Source: an uncultured bacterium (lineage in GTDB: Bacteria > Muiribacteriota > Ozemobacteria > Ozemobacterales > Ozemobacteraceae). Taken from it: 22,031 nucleotides of DNA. Below are positions 5,887 through 14,438 of the stretch, in pieces (the first letter of the stretch is position 1; each line of letters starts with the position of its first letter). The notes under the pieces are model-generated. The model was not told the DNA's origin, searched no databases, and saw only the letters and a list, made by a program, of their open reading frames with translations. Location of the stretch: contig CALEDQ010000010.1 of assembly GCA_937949615.1 (NCBI GenBank), forward strand, positions 1 through 22,031, in the 5' to 3' direction. Both the position numbers and the translations under genes were made by a program.

Positions 5887-6666
5887 GTGATGTTTTCTGC
5901 TGTTAAAAAGGATTTTCAATGGTTTGCCGCGACGGCAAAATACTCTGGCCAGAAAACCTTTTCCCCTGCGGAGCCGCCCGTCGATGACCCCAGACAACCA
6001 GGCTGGCGCGGGAAAGTCAAGGCGGGGACCCGGCCGGCGATTTGGCCGGACGGGGTGGAGGCCTTTACTTTTCCGCGTCAGTCGGTATTTTAAAGATTCG
6101 ACGGGCGGTGCAGCGGGGATAAGGATTGGCGGAAGAGGGATTTAAAACGGCTTCCCCTGTGGTGAGCCCAGAGGGGGGGCCATGGGCCCCTTTTTGATCT
6201 TTGCGGGAGCTGATGCTGCTAATGTGTTTGAGCGGCAAGTTTCGGGAATGTGTGTCGCGAAGATGGTTTGCATTCAGGCACAGTGGGCGGGTTTTCTTGA
6301 TTTGCGGCTTTTGGACGGGAGCCGGTTGGGAGCTGTTCGAGGTGGGTTGTGGAAGGCTCTGGCGGAAAAAGGCGTGAAATTGGGGCAAAAGTGAGGTTTT
6401 GTGGTGATATGGCCGGCTACGCGGGCTGAGGGGCAGGGTCATGGGCTGGGGGCGCGGCTGGCGGGGTATTGGGGGTGGATTTGAGGCAGGGCAGAGAGGC
6501 TTAAACGGCCCTGGGAGACGTGAAAGGGCTGAAAAGGCGCGTTAGCCGTTTCCCTGGGACATGAGAGTTTTAGCGGGAAAGGGATTGGTTGAAATGCCCT
6601 TGGGCTATTCCATGGATATTGCCTGGTGCTGGTCGGGAAATAATAAGCATGGATATGGGGTGCAAG
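5887..6666. other. G+C-rich intergenic region, no convincing gene
   Basis: About 780 bp between the HTH promoter and the end of the metal operon. Short open frames exist (for example 6182-6394 plus strand) but lack ribosome sites or recognisable products, and their composition is repetitive and Gly/Arg-rich. A short GC stem GGGGCC-ATG-GGCCCC with TTTTT after it (6176-6195) could be a plus-strand terminator. AAACGGC (6503-6509) and GCCGTTT (6545-6551) form an inverted repeat, each beside a copy of CCCTGGGA. The plus strand is strongly G-rich between about 6400 and 6500. The fragment may be the remains of an inserted segment or a transfer-related region, but nothing here proves it. Confidence 0.35.
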
Positions 6667-6716
6667 AAAAAAAAACCGATCACACCCCCGACAATCGCCA
6701 ATTTGGCCACGGTTTT
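6667..6716 (-). terminator. Probable terminator of the metal-resistance operon
   Basis: On the minus strand AAAACCG (6716-6710) pairs with CGGTTTT (6678-6672) and runs straight into a T-tract (to 6667). The 31-nt loop contains a smaller stem (GCCA-AAT-TGGC type). It lies just beyond the stop of the P1B-ATPase gene at 6728. The large loop makes it weaker than a textbook example. Confidence 0.5.
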
Positions 6717-6727
6717 AGTTTTGTTAT

Positions 6728-8965
6728 TCACTTTGTTTGCTCACTTGTTGATTGGCGATCATCTGGCGATTGGTCTGTTTCATCAAACTCTTTCATGCTC
6801 AACAATCTAAGTGCGTTGAAGATGACCAGGAGTGAAGCGCCTATATCAGCCGCTATTGCCATCCAGAGAGTTGCCATTTGCATAAGGGCCAAGGCCATGA
6901 ATAGCCCTTTGATTCCCAGTGAAAAAAAGATGTTCTGTCGGATGACGCGCAAAGCTCGTCGAGAATGGCGCACGAGCCAGGGCAGGCGAGACAGATCATC
7001 GGACATGAGGGTGATATCGGATGTTTCAATTGCGGCATCAGTACCGGCGAAACCCATGGAAATGCCAACCGTAGCGGAAGCAAGGGCCGGAGCGTCATTA
7101 ATGCCATCCCCAACCATTGCAACGCCACCAAATTTTTGTTTCAGTGCTTCAATGGCTTTCAACTTATCTTCCGGAAGCAGCTCCGCCCTGATCTCATCAA
7201 GCATTACCGTTTTACCGACTGCTTCGGCGGTCCCCTGATTGTCGCCGGTCAGCATGATGACATGAGTTATTCCTGCCGCCTTCAGGTTATAAACAAGAGC
7301 CGGGGCCTCCGGACGAAGGGAATCCGCAACGCTTATGATGCCGCAAATGTGGCAGTCACTACCCACCACTACCACCGAATGGCCCGCATCTTCCATGCGC
7401 TGGGCGTGAATGTGCATCATATCATCTTCACCGCCTTTTTCATGCAAAAGGCGGTGACTGCCAACCCAGAACAGACTGTCGTCAATGAAAGCTTCCGCCC
7501 CTCGACCTTTCAGTGCGCGAAAGTCGCGAGCGATGAGTGGTTCCACCATTTCCATTCGGGTCTTCCTCAAAATTGCGGCAGCAAGAGGATGTTCGCTATG
7601 GATTTCCAGCGCTGCCGCCCGTGCGAGAATCTCGCTTCTGGTATGGCCATTAAGCGGAACGATTTCCTGAACTTCGGGAAGGCCCTTCGTTAACGTTCCC
7701 GTCTTGTCGAGGGCAAAAGAGTTCACCCGGCCTACGGCCTCAAGAAACACACCGCCTTTGATCAGCACCCCAGCGCGAGCCGCAGCCGTAAGAGCCGCGA
7801 CAATGCTTACAGGCGTTGAGATCACCAGGGCACAGGGGCAAGCGATGACAAGCATGACAAGTGCCTCGTAAAACCATCGGGACCATTGACCGGTGAAGAG
7901 TGGCGGGAGGATTGCCACCATGGCAGCGATGAAAATCATGGCGGGGGTATAATAAAAGGCGAATGTTTCAATCCATTGCTCGACCGGGGCCCGGCGTGAT
8001 TGCGCCTGCTCGACCAGGCGGATGATCCGGGCAAGAGTAGTATCCGTTACGGCTTTGGTGGCCTTGAATTCTATCGAGCCATCTTCATTGATCGTGCCGG
8101 CAAAAACTTCGGAACCTTCTTTTTTGCTAACCGGCATTGATTCTCCGGTAATCGGGGCCTGATTTACCAAGGTTCGACCCTTGGTGATGATGCCATCCAG
8201 CGGAATGCGTTCACCCGGACGGACTAAAACCGTTGCGCCCAGGGGGACGGCGGCAACAGGCTTTTCCATGATATCACCGTCGTTGGGACAAATGTAACGT
8301 GCCATCGAAGGCGCGATATTTAACAGGGCCTGAATAGCCCGACGTGCGCGTGAGATACTCCATGATTCCAACAGGAGGGAAAAAGAAAAAAGAAAGGCCA
8401 CTGTTGCAGCTTCAAGCCATTGTCCAATAGCCATTGCCCCTATAACGGCGATGGTCATGAGGAGGTTCATATCGGCCCGGAGGCGACGCAGGGCAAGCAA
8501 TGCTTTCGGGAAAACAAACCAGCCGCCAGCTACAACAGCGGTCGCATAATACAGGATGACCGGCAAGGGGAATTCGTGAAGGGTGGTGTCTTCCCCGTCA
8601 ATTAACGCATGTAACAGGCCTCCATGCATGACGGCGTGAGTCAGAACCCCGAGACCGACCAGGATTCCAGAACACCAGCAAAGAAGCGCCGGGCCGTTTT
8701 TACGCCACCAGCCTTCTTCAGGTTCGGCAACACCGGAGGTTTTTTCTTCGTCTACGGAGTCAGCTTCCAAACCAGCTAACCGAGCGGCGGCACGGATTTT
8801 ATCCTCATTGGTTTTTAGATGGTCGAATTCCACAAACATCATGCCATCAATAAGGTTGAAATCAAGGGATTGGACCCCCGGAAGCTTGCCGACTGTTTGC
8901 TTGAGGGCATTGATTTCTTCAGCGCAATCCATGCCTCTGACCTTGAATCGTCTGATATTTTTCAT
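6728..8965 (-). CDS. cadA: Zn/Cd/Pb-exporting P1B-type ATPase
   Basis: A 745-residue inner-membrane pump that moves divalent soft metals from cytoplasm to periplasm using ATP. An N-terminal HMA domain (1-70) has GMDCAEE (Cys14). Membrane helices begin near residue 92. The actuator loop carries TGES (273-276), the transport site ACPCAL (Cys376 and Cys378), the phosphorylation site DKTGT (Asp420), the nucleotide-binding SEHPLA (457-462), TGDN (573-576) and the hinge GDGINDAP (619-626). The last helix has AADIGASLLV with Asp707, the acidic ligand that marks the ZntA/CadA (Zn/Cd/Pb) class rather than Cu pumps. GGAG lies eight bases before the ATG at 8965. It is the last gene of the operon, after the exported metal-binding protein. 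The C-terminal tail is short and polar without Cys or His clusters. Confidence 0.95.
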   Translation of the reverse strand: MKNIRRFKVRGMDCAEEINALKQTVGKLPGVQSLDFNLIDGMMFVEFDHLKTNEDKIRAAARLAGLEADSVDEEKTSGVAEPEEGWWRKNGPALLCWCSGILVGLGVLTHAVMHGGLLHALIDGEDTTLHEFPLPVILYYATAVVAGGWFVFPKALLALRRLRADMNLLMTIAVIGAMAIGQWLEAATVAFLFSFSLLLESWSISRARRAIQALLNIAPSMARYICPNDGDIMEKPVAAVPLGATVLVRPGERIPLDGIITKGRTLVNQAPITGESMPVSKKEGSEVFAGTINEDGSIEFKATKAVTDTTLARIIRLVEQAQSRRAPVEQWIETFAFYYTPAMIFIAAMVAILPPLFTGQWSRWFYEALVMLVIACPCALVISTPVSIVAALTAAARAGVLIKGGVFLEAVGRVNSFALDKTGTLTKGLPEVQEIVPLNGHTRSEILARAAALEIHSEHPLAAAILRKTRMEMVEPLIARDFRALKGRGAEAFIDDSLFWVGSHRLLHEKGGEDDMMHIHAQRMEDAGHSVVVVGSDCHICGIISVADSLRPEAPALVYNLKAAGITHVIMLTGDNQGTAEAVGKTVMLDEIRAELLPEDKLKAIEALKQKFGGVAMVGDGINDAPALASATVGISMGFAGTDAAIETSDITLMSDDLSRLPWLVRHSRRALRVIRQNIFFSLGIKGLFMALALMQMATLWMAIAADIGASLLVIFNALRLLSMKEFDETDQSPDDRQSTSEQTK

Positions 8966-9032
8966 TTCATGAACTCCAATTCAACGTAAAAACTATGAAT
9001 TGCCGCGATAGCTGCGGTTTCACCAGCAAAGC

Positions 9033-9066
9033 GCGATGAACCGAGGCTTTTGCCACGGTTCATCGC
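9033..9066 (-). repeat. Strong stem-loop between the TRASH-type gene and the ATPase gene
   Basis: The 11-bp arms GCGATGAACCG and CGGTTCATCGC are perfectly paired. Inside them an A-A mismatch is followed by GGC-TTTT-GCC. No T-tract follows, so an intercistronic mRNA stabiliser or attenuator is more likely than a terminator. It would allow different levels of the two flanking products from one transcript. Confidence 0.6.
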
Positions 9067-9088
9067 AGTATTTGCTGCAAGATTCCTG

Positions 9089-9538
9089 TTAGTGTGCGCC
9101 GTGGGGTTCTTTAGAATGATCGTGGCCTGTATGGTCTTGCTTGGCCTTTTCCTTGCAATCAGAGCAACAAAAGAAGGCGATTTTGTCATCGGTCGTCTTG
9201 AAGAATTCTGATACCGCAGGTTTTTCGCAAACGAAGCATTTACCATTGGCATTGGCCAGCGCCAATTCAACGCCGGTAGCATCCTTCAGCTTTTCCGCAT
9301 ACTTTTTGGGTTCCTTTTCGAATTCTTTTTTGCATTTTTCATCACAGAAGGAATAAGCCTTTCCCTCAAATAAAGCTGATGTGGCAGGGGCTTCCTCATC
9401 CCCGCAGGTCGTGCAGGTCACGTATTTTACGGCGGTCACTTTTTCAGGTAAAGCTGCCGCTGCCGGAGTTTGGGCGAGGCCCGTCGAAGAGGCAAGAAGG
9501 ACAGTCAGAAGACCAACAACGAAGAATTTTTTGAACAT
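9089..9538 (-). CDS. Exported TRASH/YHS-like metal-binding protein with His-rich tail
   Basis: A 149-residue protein. A Sec signal peptide covers 1-22 (MFKKFFVVGLLTVLLASSTG, LAQ). Two Cys motifs follow: CTTC (42-45) with FCDEKC (Cys65, Cys69), and CFVC (101-104) with FCCSDC (Cys124, Cys125, Cys128). Each resembles half of a TRASH/YHS-type treble-clef metal site. The tail HTGHDHSKEPHGAH adds five histidines. It probably binds Zn, Cd or Cu in the periplasm and passes it to CzcCBA or senses it. The ATG at 9538 is chosen because AAAGGAG lies eight bases upstream; the longer frame has no ribosome site. It lies between the PII-like gene and the ATPase gene; a 121-bp gap precedes it, without an evident terminator. 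Confidence 0.82.
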   Translation of the reverse strand: MFKKFFVVGLLTVLLASSTGLAQTPAAAALPEKVTAVKYVTCTTCGDEEAPATSALFEGKAYSFCDEKCKKEFEKEPKKYAEKLKDATGVELALANANGKCFVCEKPAVSEFFKTTDDKIAFFCCSDCKEKAKQDHTGHDHSKEPHGAH

Positions 9539-9659
9539 AGAACAATCTCCTTTGAATTTTAATTCCGGCAACCATCGCCGTTTTTTTCCTGTTTGAGTTA
9601 GCGGAATGTGTATTTTTTAATGTGGCATTGCTCACTCTGTCTTGAACGACAAATGCCTC

Positions 9660-9986
9660 TCACACCGCCCCCTCGCCGCGTTCTCCAGTGCTGATTCTCA
9701 CTGCCTGCTCGATTGAAGCGACATAGATTTTTCCGTCGCTTTTCAGACCAGTGTGGGCAGCCTTTTCGATAGCACTTATGACGGCATTCACCAGATTGTC
9801 ATGGCAGCTCACTTCCAGTTTTATGCCAGGGTGAAAGCCGAGTTCCGGCTCGCTCGCGGCAACCAGTCCGCGGCCATAGCCGCTGCAATCGATAACACTG
9901 ATTCCGGTAAGTCCTTCCAATTTGTGAAGAGCTCTTGTGACTGGTCCCAGTTTATTTTTAGCAATATAAGCCCTTACTTCTTTCAT
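9660..9986 (-). CDS. PII-superfamily signalling protein of the metal-efflux-associated group
   Basis: A 108-residue protein with the PII fold pattern: MKEVRAYIAKNKLGPVTRAL at the start, a T-loop region GYGRGLVAASEPELGFHP (37-53) unlike GlnB (no uridylylated-Tyr context), and the C-terminal PII signature GKIYVASIEQAVRISTGERG (85-104). Classical PII proteins bind ATP/ADP and 2-oxoglutarate to control nitrogen metabolism. A divergent PII group is known beside CusA/CzcA-type efflux genes, and this gene fits it. The start is two bases after the CzcA stop, with AAGGAG overlapping the end of czcA, so the two are translationally linked. A regulatory contact with the RND pump is plausible but not shown. 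The longer frame upstream runs through czcA and is not used. Confidence 0.88.
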   Translation of the reverse strand: MKEVRAYIAKNKLGPVTRALHKLEGLTGISVIDCSGYGRGLVAASEPELGFHPGIKLEVSCHDNLVNAVISAIEKAAHTGLKSDGKIYVASIEQAVRISTGERGEGAV

Positions 9987-9988
9987 GT

Positions 9989-12900
9989 TTAAATCTCCTT
10001 TTTTACCTCTATTGCAAACCATTTGTATAAGGCCGGAATTACCAGCAGGGTCAGTACTGTTGATGTGAAAAGGCCGCCAATAACCACTGTGGCTAATGGA
10101 CGCTGGACTTCGCTCCCTGTGGCGGAACTCAACAACAGTGGGATAAGTCCAAGCGCTGTGGTGATAGCTGTCATGAGAACCGGACGAAGTCGCAGACATG
10201 CCCCTTGAATTGACGCTTCGTTTATCTCAATGCCATCGCTAAGTAATTGATTAAGATACGTGACCAGAACCATGCCATTTTCCAGAGCGATTCCGAACAA
10301 CGCGATAAAACCTACTGACGACGGCACAGACAGGTTTTGACCGGTTAGCCATAGCGCAACAATTCCACCAACCATAGCCAACGGAATATTGAAAAGGATC
10401 AAAACAGTGTTTTTCAATGAACCGAAGTTCATAAAGAGCAGTAAAAGGACTATCAGCAGTGTGGCCGGAACCACGAGCGACAGGCGCTTGTTGGCTTCCT
10501 GCTGGAGCTCGAACTGCCCTCCCCAACTGACCAGATAGCCAGGCGGCATCTTGATTTTTTCGGAGATGGCCTTCTGGCCTTCAGCGACGAAACTGCCGAT
10601 GTCACGACCGCGCACATTGCACTGTATAGCGATAAATCGCTGGTTGTTTTCCCGGGTAATCTGGCGGGGTCCGATAATTTCATCAATGGTGGCGAGCTGA
10701 TCAAGTGGAACTTTCGTTCCCGACGGTGCGGATATAAGAATATGCCGGATTGAGTCAGCATTTTGGCGTGCTTCCTGGGTAAATCTTACGATTATGTCAA
10801 AACGTCTGATACCCTCGAAAATCTGCCCGGCACTTTCACCGCCGACAGCGGTTCGAATTACATTCTGAACATCCTCCACGTTGACACCATAGCGTGCAAT
10901 GGCTTGTCGATCAATGCGGATAAGAAGTTGCGGTGTTCCGGTCACCTGGTCTTTCTGGACATCAGCCGCTCCTGGGATTCCCCGGATTACGGTTTCGATT
11001 TCTGCCGCCTTTTCCTTGAGAATGTCCATGTCGGCACCAAAAATTTTGATGGCCAACTCTGCTTTCGTTCCGGTCAAAAGTTCATCTACCGCTGCCGCGA
11101 TGGGTTGCGTGACGTTGAACTGTGCACCGGGAAAAGATGCAAATACTTCGCTGATTTTTGCATACAGCTCATCCGGTTCTTTGGCGCTCGTCCATTGCTC
11201 ATGAGGTTTGAGGGCCACGAAAGCCTCCGCGCTGTTCACCGGGTCGGCGTGTGCTCCGACTTCGCCGCGACCAACACGGGTGACGATACGGGTAACCTCG
11301 GGGAAATTTTCCATCAGCCGCTTTTCAAAGCGCAACATAGTATTTCGTGACTCTTCAAGAGAAATAGACGGAGCCATGGTGGCGCGAATCAGCAAATCGC
11401 CTTCATCCAGACGCGGCACGAATTCTGATCCCAGTTTTGGCAGGACGATAGCGCCGACGAGCAGCATGATGCCGCTCAACACCACCGCCAACCATCGTTG
11501 TCTGACGAACAGTCCCACAACGGGACGGTAAGGAAGCAGGAGCAATCTGACAATCCAGGCTTCTTTTGGGCCCTCACCACCAGCCGTCGAGTTGGGGCGC
11601 CGCATAAGAAGGCTTGAAATCACCGGCACAAGCAACAGTGCATAGAGCAACGAGCCGAACATACTTAAAGCCACTGTTTGCGCCAGAGGTGTAAAGGTTT
11701 TTCCTTCGACGCCCTGCAGGGTAAACAACGGCAGAAAGACAATTACGATGATAGCGATGGCAAAGGCTATCGGCCTGCCAACCTCGCTACAGGCTCTGGC
11801 AATGATGCTCAAACTTGACTCGTCGGGCTCGGCCTCCCGCAGCATTCTGTCAACATTTTCTACCATGACTATTGTCGCGTCTACCATCATACCAATAGCA
11901 ATTGCCAAACCGCCCAGAGACATCAGATTGGCGCTGATGTCAAGAATCTTCATCGTTATAAATGCAAAGAAGATAGAGAAGGGTATGGAAAGAGCCACTA
12001 CAATACTGGGGCGTATCCCGCCCATGAAAATTAGAAGCGTCCCAGCTACCAGCAGTACTCCAGAGACAAGGGCATCGGTGACAGTCTGGATACATTTGGA
12101 AACAAGAGTGGCCTGGTCGTAATATGGCACGACCTTTACCCCTTCGGGAAGAACGCTATTGATTTCTTTGAGCTTGGCCTTAACATCAGCAATAACCTTA
12201 GAGGTGTTGGTGCCAATCAGTTTCAGGACCATGCCAACCACCACTTCGCCCTCGCCATTCATGGTCGCCAACCCACGGCGGATCTCGCCCCCGATGACGA
12301 TTTTGGCAACTTGATTTAAATAGACCGGGGTTCCATCCTGGACCTTGAGAACAATCCGCTCCAGATCGCTGATTTTTTCAGCCAGGCCAACTGACCGGAT
12401 AATATACTCTTCGTCGTTCTTGACCAGGAATTGGGCGCCCGCATTACCGTTGTTGGCTTCTACCTTTTCCTTGATCTCTTTAATGGTCAAGTCATAGCGA
12501 AGCAAGTCAGCGGGACGCACCTGCACCTGAAACTGCTTTACTTCACCACCAAGAGAAAGAACCTCGGTTACGCCGGACACGGTCTGCAAGTTGAACTTGA
12601 TAAGCCAGTCTTGAATTTCCCTCATTTCTTCGGGAGTGCGGGTTTTTTTCTCGTCCTCGACCACGAAAAAGAGGATCTGCCCGAGACCGGTTGCTATTGG
12701 CCCCATTTCAGGATCCCCAAACCCATCAGGGATTTCTTCCCGGGCCATTTGCAAGCGTTCGCCGACAAGCTGCCGGGCAAAGTATATATCGGTACCGTCC
12801 TCAAAGTATATGTTGACCACCGAGAGTCCAAAATTTGAGACCGAACGGATTTCTTTTAGATTCGGGAGTCCGTTCATCATTGCTTCGACAGGATAGGTGA

Positions 12901-13090
12901 CGAATTTTTCTGCCTCTTCGGGTGCAAGGCCTTCGGTCTCTGTAAACACCTGAACCAGTGTCGGGGTGACATCCGGAAAAGCGTCGACAGGCAATTGCTG
13001 GTAACTGAACCAGCCTGCTATCAGCACAATAAGCCCAAATACGATCATTAGGAGGCGATTGTGCATTACAAAGGGGATTAGTTTTTCCAT
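9989..13090 (-). CDS. czcA: Heavy-metal efflux RND transporter (CzcA type)
   Basis: A 1033-residue inner-membrane proton/metal antiporter, the pump of the CzcCBA complex. Features are the first helix (LLMIVFGLIVLIAGWF), the large periplasmic loop, and helix 4 with GMMVDATIVMVENV, whose Asp404 and Glu411 are the proton-relay acids of the HME-RND family. At the periplasmic cleft the sequence is AAVDELLTGTKAELAIKI. The position of the CusA relay methionine (Met672 in E. coli) is Glu here, and the Met573 counterpart is also absent, which argues for a divalent-metal (Zn/Co/Cd) rather than a Cu/Ag pump. Length is normal. AAGGACGG lies eight bases before the ATG. It sits between czcB and the PII-like gene. 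Confidence 0.95.
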   Translation of the reverse strand: MEKLIPFVMHNRLLMIVFGLIVLIAGWFSYQQLPVDAFPDVTPTLVQVFTETEGLAPEEAEKFVTYPVEAMMNGLPNLKEIRSVSNFGLSVVNIYFEDGTDIYFARQLVGERLQMAREEIPDGFGDPEMGPIATGLGQILFFVVEDEKKTRTPEEMREIQDWLIKFNLQTVSGVTEVLSLGGEVKQFQVQVRPADLLRYDLTIKEIKEKVEANNGNAGAQFLVKNDEEYIIRSVGLAEKISDLERIVLKVQDGTPVYLNQVAKIVIGGEIRRGLATMNGEGEVVVGMVLKLIGTNTSKVIADVKAKLKEINSVLPEGVKVVPYYDQATLVSKCIQTVTDALVSGVLLVAGTLLIFMGGIRPSIVVALSIPFSIFFAFITMKILDISANLMSLGGLAIAIGMMVDATIVMVENVDRMLREAEPDESSLSIIARACSEVGRPIAFAIAIIVIVFLPLFTLQGVEGKTFTPLAQTVALSMFGSLLYALLLVPVISSLLMRRPNSTAGGEGPKEAWIVRLLLLPYRPVVGLFVRQRWLAVVLSGIMLLVGAIVLPKLGSEFVPRLDEGDLLIRATMAPSISLEESRNTMLRFEKRLMENFPEVTRIVTRVGRGEVGAHADPVNSAEAFVALKPHEQWTSAKEPDELYAKISEVFASFPGAQFNVTQPIAAAVDELLTGTKAELAIKIFGADMDILKEKAAEIETVIRGIPGAADVQKDQVTGTPQLLIRIDRQAIARYGVNVEDVQNVIRTAVGGESAGQIFEGIRRFDIIVRFTQEARQNADSIRHILISAPSGTKVPLDQLATIDEIIGPRQITRENNQRFIAIQCNVRGRDIGSFVAEGQKAISEKIKMPPGYLVSWGGQFELQQEANKRLSLVVPATLLIVLLLLFMNFGSLKNTVLILFNIPLAMVGGIVALWLTGQNLSVPSSVGFIALFGIALENGMVLVTYLNQLLSDGIEINEASIQGACLRLRPVLMTAITTALGLIPLLLSSATGSEVQRPLATVVIGGLFTSTVLTLLVIPALYKWFAIEVKKEI

Positions 13091-13104
13091 TTTATTTACC
13101 GTCC

Positions 13105-14424
13105 TTAATGATTATGGCCATCGCCAAATGCGCCTTTGGACAATTGTGCCTTGAGTGTGAAAGAACCATCTGTTACATAGGTCTGCCCAGGTTCAAGTCC
13201 CGAAAGAATTTCCACTGTGGCTTCATTCTTTCGGCCAAGTTCGACCGGCTTTGGCTCGAATCCTTTGTCAGTTCGCACAAAAACTACGGTCTTGTCCTCA
13301 AACGTCTGAAGTGCGCTCTTAGAAATCACAAGACCAGTCGCCGAACTACCTACTGCTACTTTGGCGGTTACAAAAAGTCCCGGTCGAAGTGCGCCATTCA
13401 GGTTGGGCAACTCGACTCTGGCCTTTGCAGTGCGGGTCCCCTCGTCAACCTGCGGACTTATCCAGGCAATCGCCCCCTTTGCAGAAGGAATACCATGGCC
13501 AATGTCGATTTCTACGATTTGTCCCTTGTGAATTTTTATCAAATCCTTCTGATAAATGTTGATATTCACCCATACCGTAGACAAATCAGCGATCATGAAA
13601 ACATCCGATTCCGTGCTAACCTGCTCGCCTAAAGTAATCTGCTTTTCTATTACGGTTCCAGCAATAGGAGCCGTTATACTGTAATGGGTAAAGGTAGCGT
13701 GTTTGCTTGACGCCAGATTGCTCAAATCGTTTTCTGAGCATCCCAGCGCGTGCAACTGTTGTTCAGCCGAATTTTTGGCGATCCGGACTTCGGCCAGAGC
13801 CTGGCGGGCATCCAGATATTCCTGTTCGCTGGTCACCTTTTTTTGCCAAAGCCGCTCTTCCCGCTTGAAGTTTGCCTGGGCCAGGATTTCCCTTTCGATT
13901 GCTGCGAGATAAGAAGATTTAGCATCTGCCAGTTCGCGGCTTTCCAGGACAGCCAGAAGCTGTCCTTTCTTCACCTGGTCGCCCACGGTTGCCTGTATGT
14001 CTCTGATATTGCCTGCAACACGGGGCACCACATGTGCAACCCGATCGATATTGAGAATGATCTCTCCTGGAAGTTCTATATACTGATCCAGCGCACCCGC
14101 CTGAGCAGTTTCAAGCTTAATATTGAATTCCTTCAACTCAGCATCTGAGAGCCGGACAATCTCTTCTTCATGCTCTTCTTCATGCCCTTCTTCTGCATTT
14201 TTGTCAGGTTCATCATGCCCATCATGCTCGTCAGGGGTAGAAGGCTTTTTTATGCCATGTTCCTCATTGTCATGGTTATCGTGGTCTTTTTCTTGCGCAT
14301 CCACATGGGCTGTCTGTTCCATTTGAGCTTGATTTTCCTTGCCGTAGGCATTCTGCAAGGAAACAATTCCCAGGCTTAAAGCAGCGACAGTGACAACGGC
14401 AATAATGATGTATTTGTTTTTCAT
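13105..14424 (-). CDS. czcB: RND periplasmic adaptor (CzcB type) with His/Asp/Glu-rich N-terminus
   Basis: A 439-residue membrane fusion protein linking CzcA to CzcC. One N-terminal helix (IIIAVVTVAALSLGIVSL) anchors or exports it. Residues 40-90 are very acidic and contain eight histidines (DAQEKDHDNHDNEEHG, DEHDGHDEPDK, EEGHEEEHEEE), a likely metal-binding segment as in Czc-type adaptors. The barrel-sandwich (HVVPRVAGNIRDIQATVGDQ), an alpha-hairpin with a coiled coil (about 180-240) and the beta-barrel (TVIEKQITLGEQV) follow. A C-terminal domain ends GAFGDGHNH, another possible ligand site. AAAGGAG is nine bases upstream of the ATG. The gene ends 14 bp before czcA and begins 14 bp after czcC. 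Confidence 0.93.
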   Translation of the reverse strand: MKNKYIIIAVVTVAALSLGIVSLQNAYGKENQAQMEQTAHVDAQEKDHDNHDNEEHGIKKPSTPDEHDGHDEPDKNAEEGHEEEHEEEIVRLSDAELKEFNIKLETAQAGALDQYIELPGEIILNIDRVAHVVPRVAGNIRDIQATVGDQVKKGQLLAVLESRELADAKSSYLAAIEREILAQANFKREERLWQKKVTSEQEYLDARQALAEVRIAKNSAEQQLHALGCSENDLSNLASSKHATFTHYSITAPIAGTVIEKQITLGEQVSTESDVFMIADLSTVWVNINIYQKDLIKIHKGQIVEIDIGHGIPSAKGAIAWISPQVDEGTRTAKARVELPNLNGALRPGLFVTAKVAVGSSATGLVISKSALQTFEDKTVVFVRTDKGFEPKPVELGRKNEATVEILSGLEPGQTYVTDGSFTLKAQLSKGAFGDGHNH

Positions 14425-14438
14425 TCTTGTGGGCTCCT

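Noticed and set aside
6182..6394. Plus-strand 70-codon frame in the intergenic region
   Set aside because: Its ATG lies in the loop of a GC stem, there is no ribosome site, and the product resembles nothing known.
8962..9282. Minus-strand 106-codon frame overlapping the TRASH-type gene
   Set aside because: Two thirds lie inside the well-supported exported protein gene in another frame; the remaining part covers an intercistronic hairpin.
9624..9657. Terminator between the PII-like gene and the TRASH-type gene
   Set aside because: A GGCATT/AATGCC stem exists, but on the minus strand it is followed by an A-run, not T, so it does not look like a terminator for this operon.
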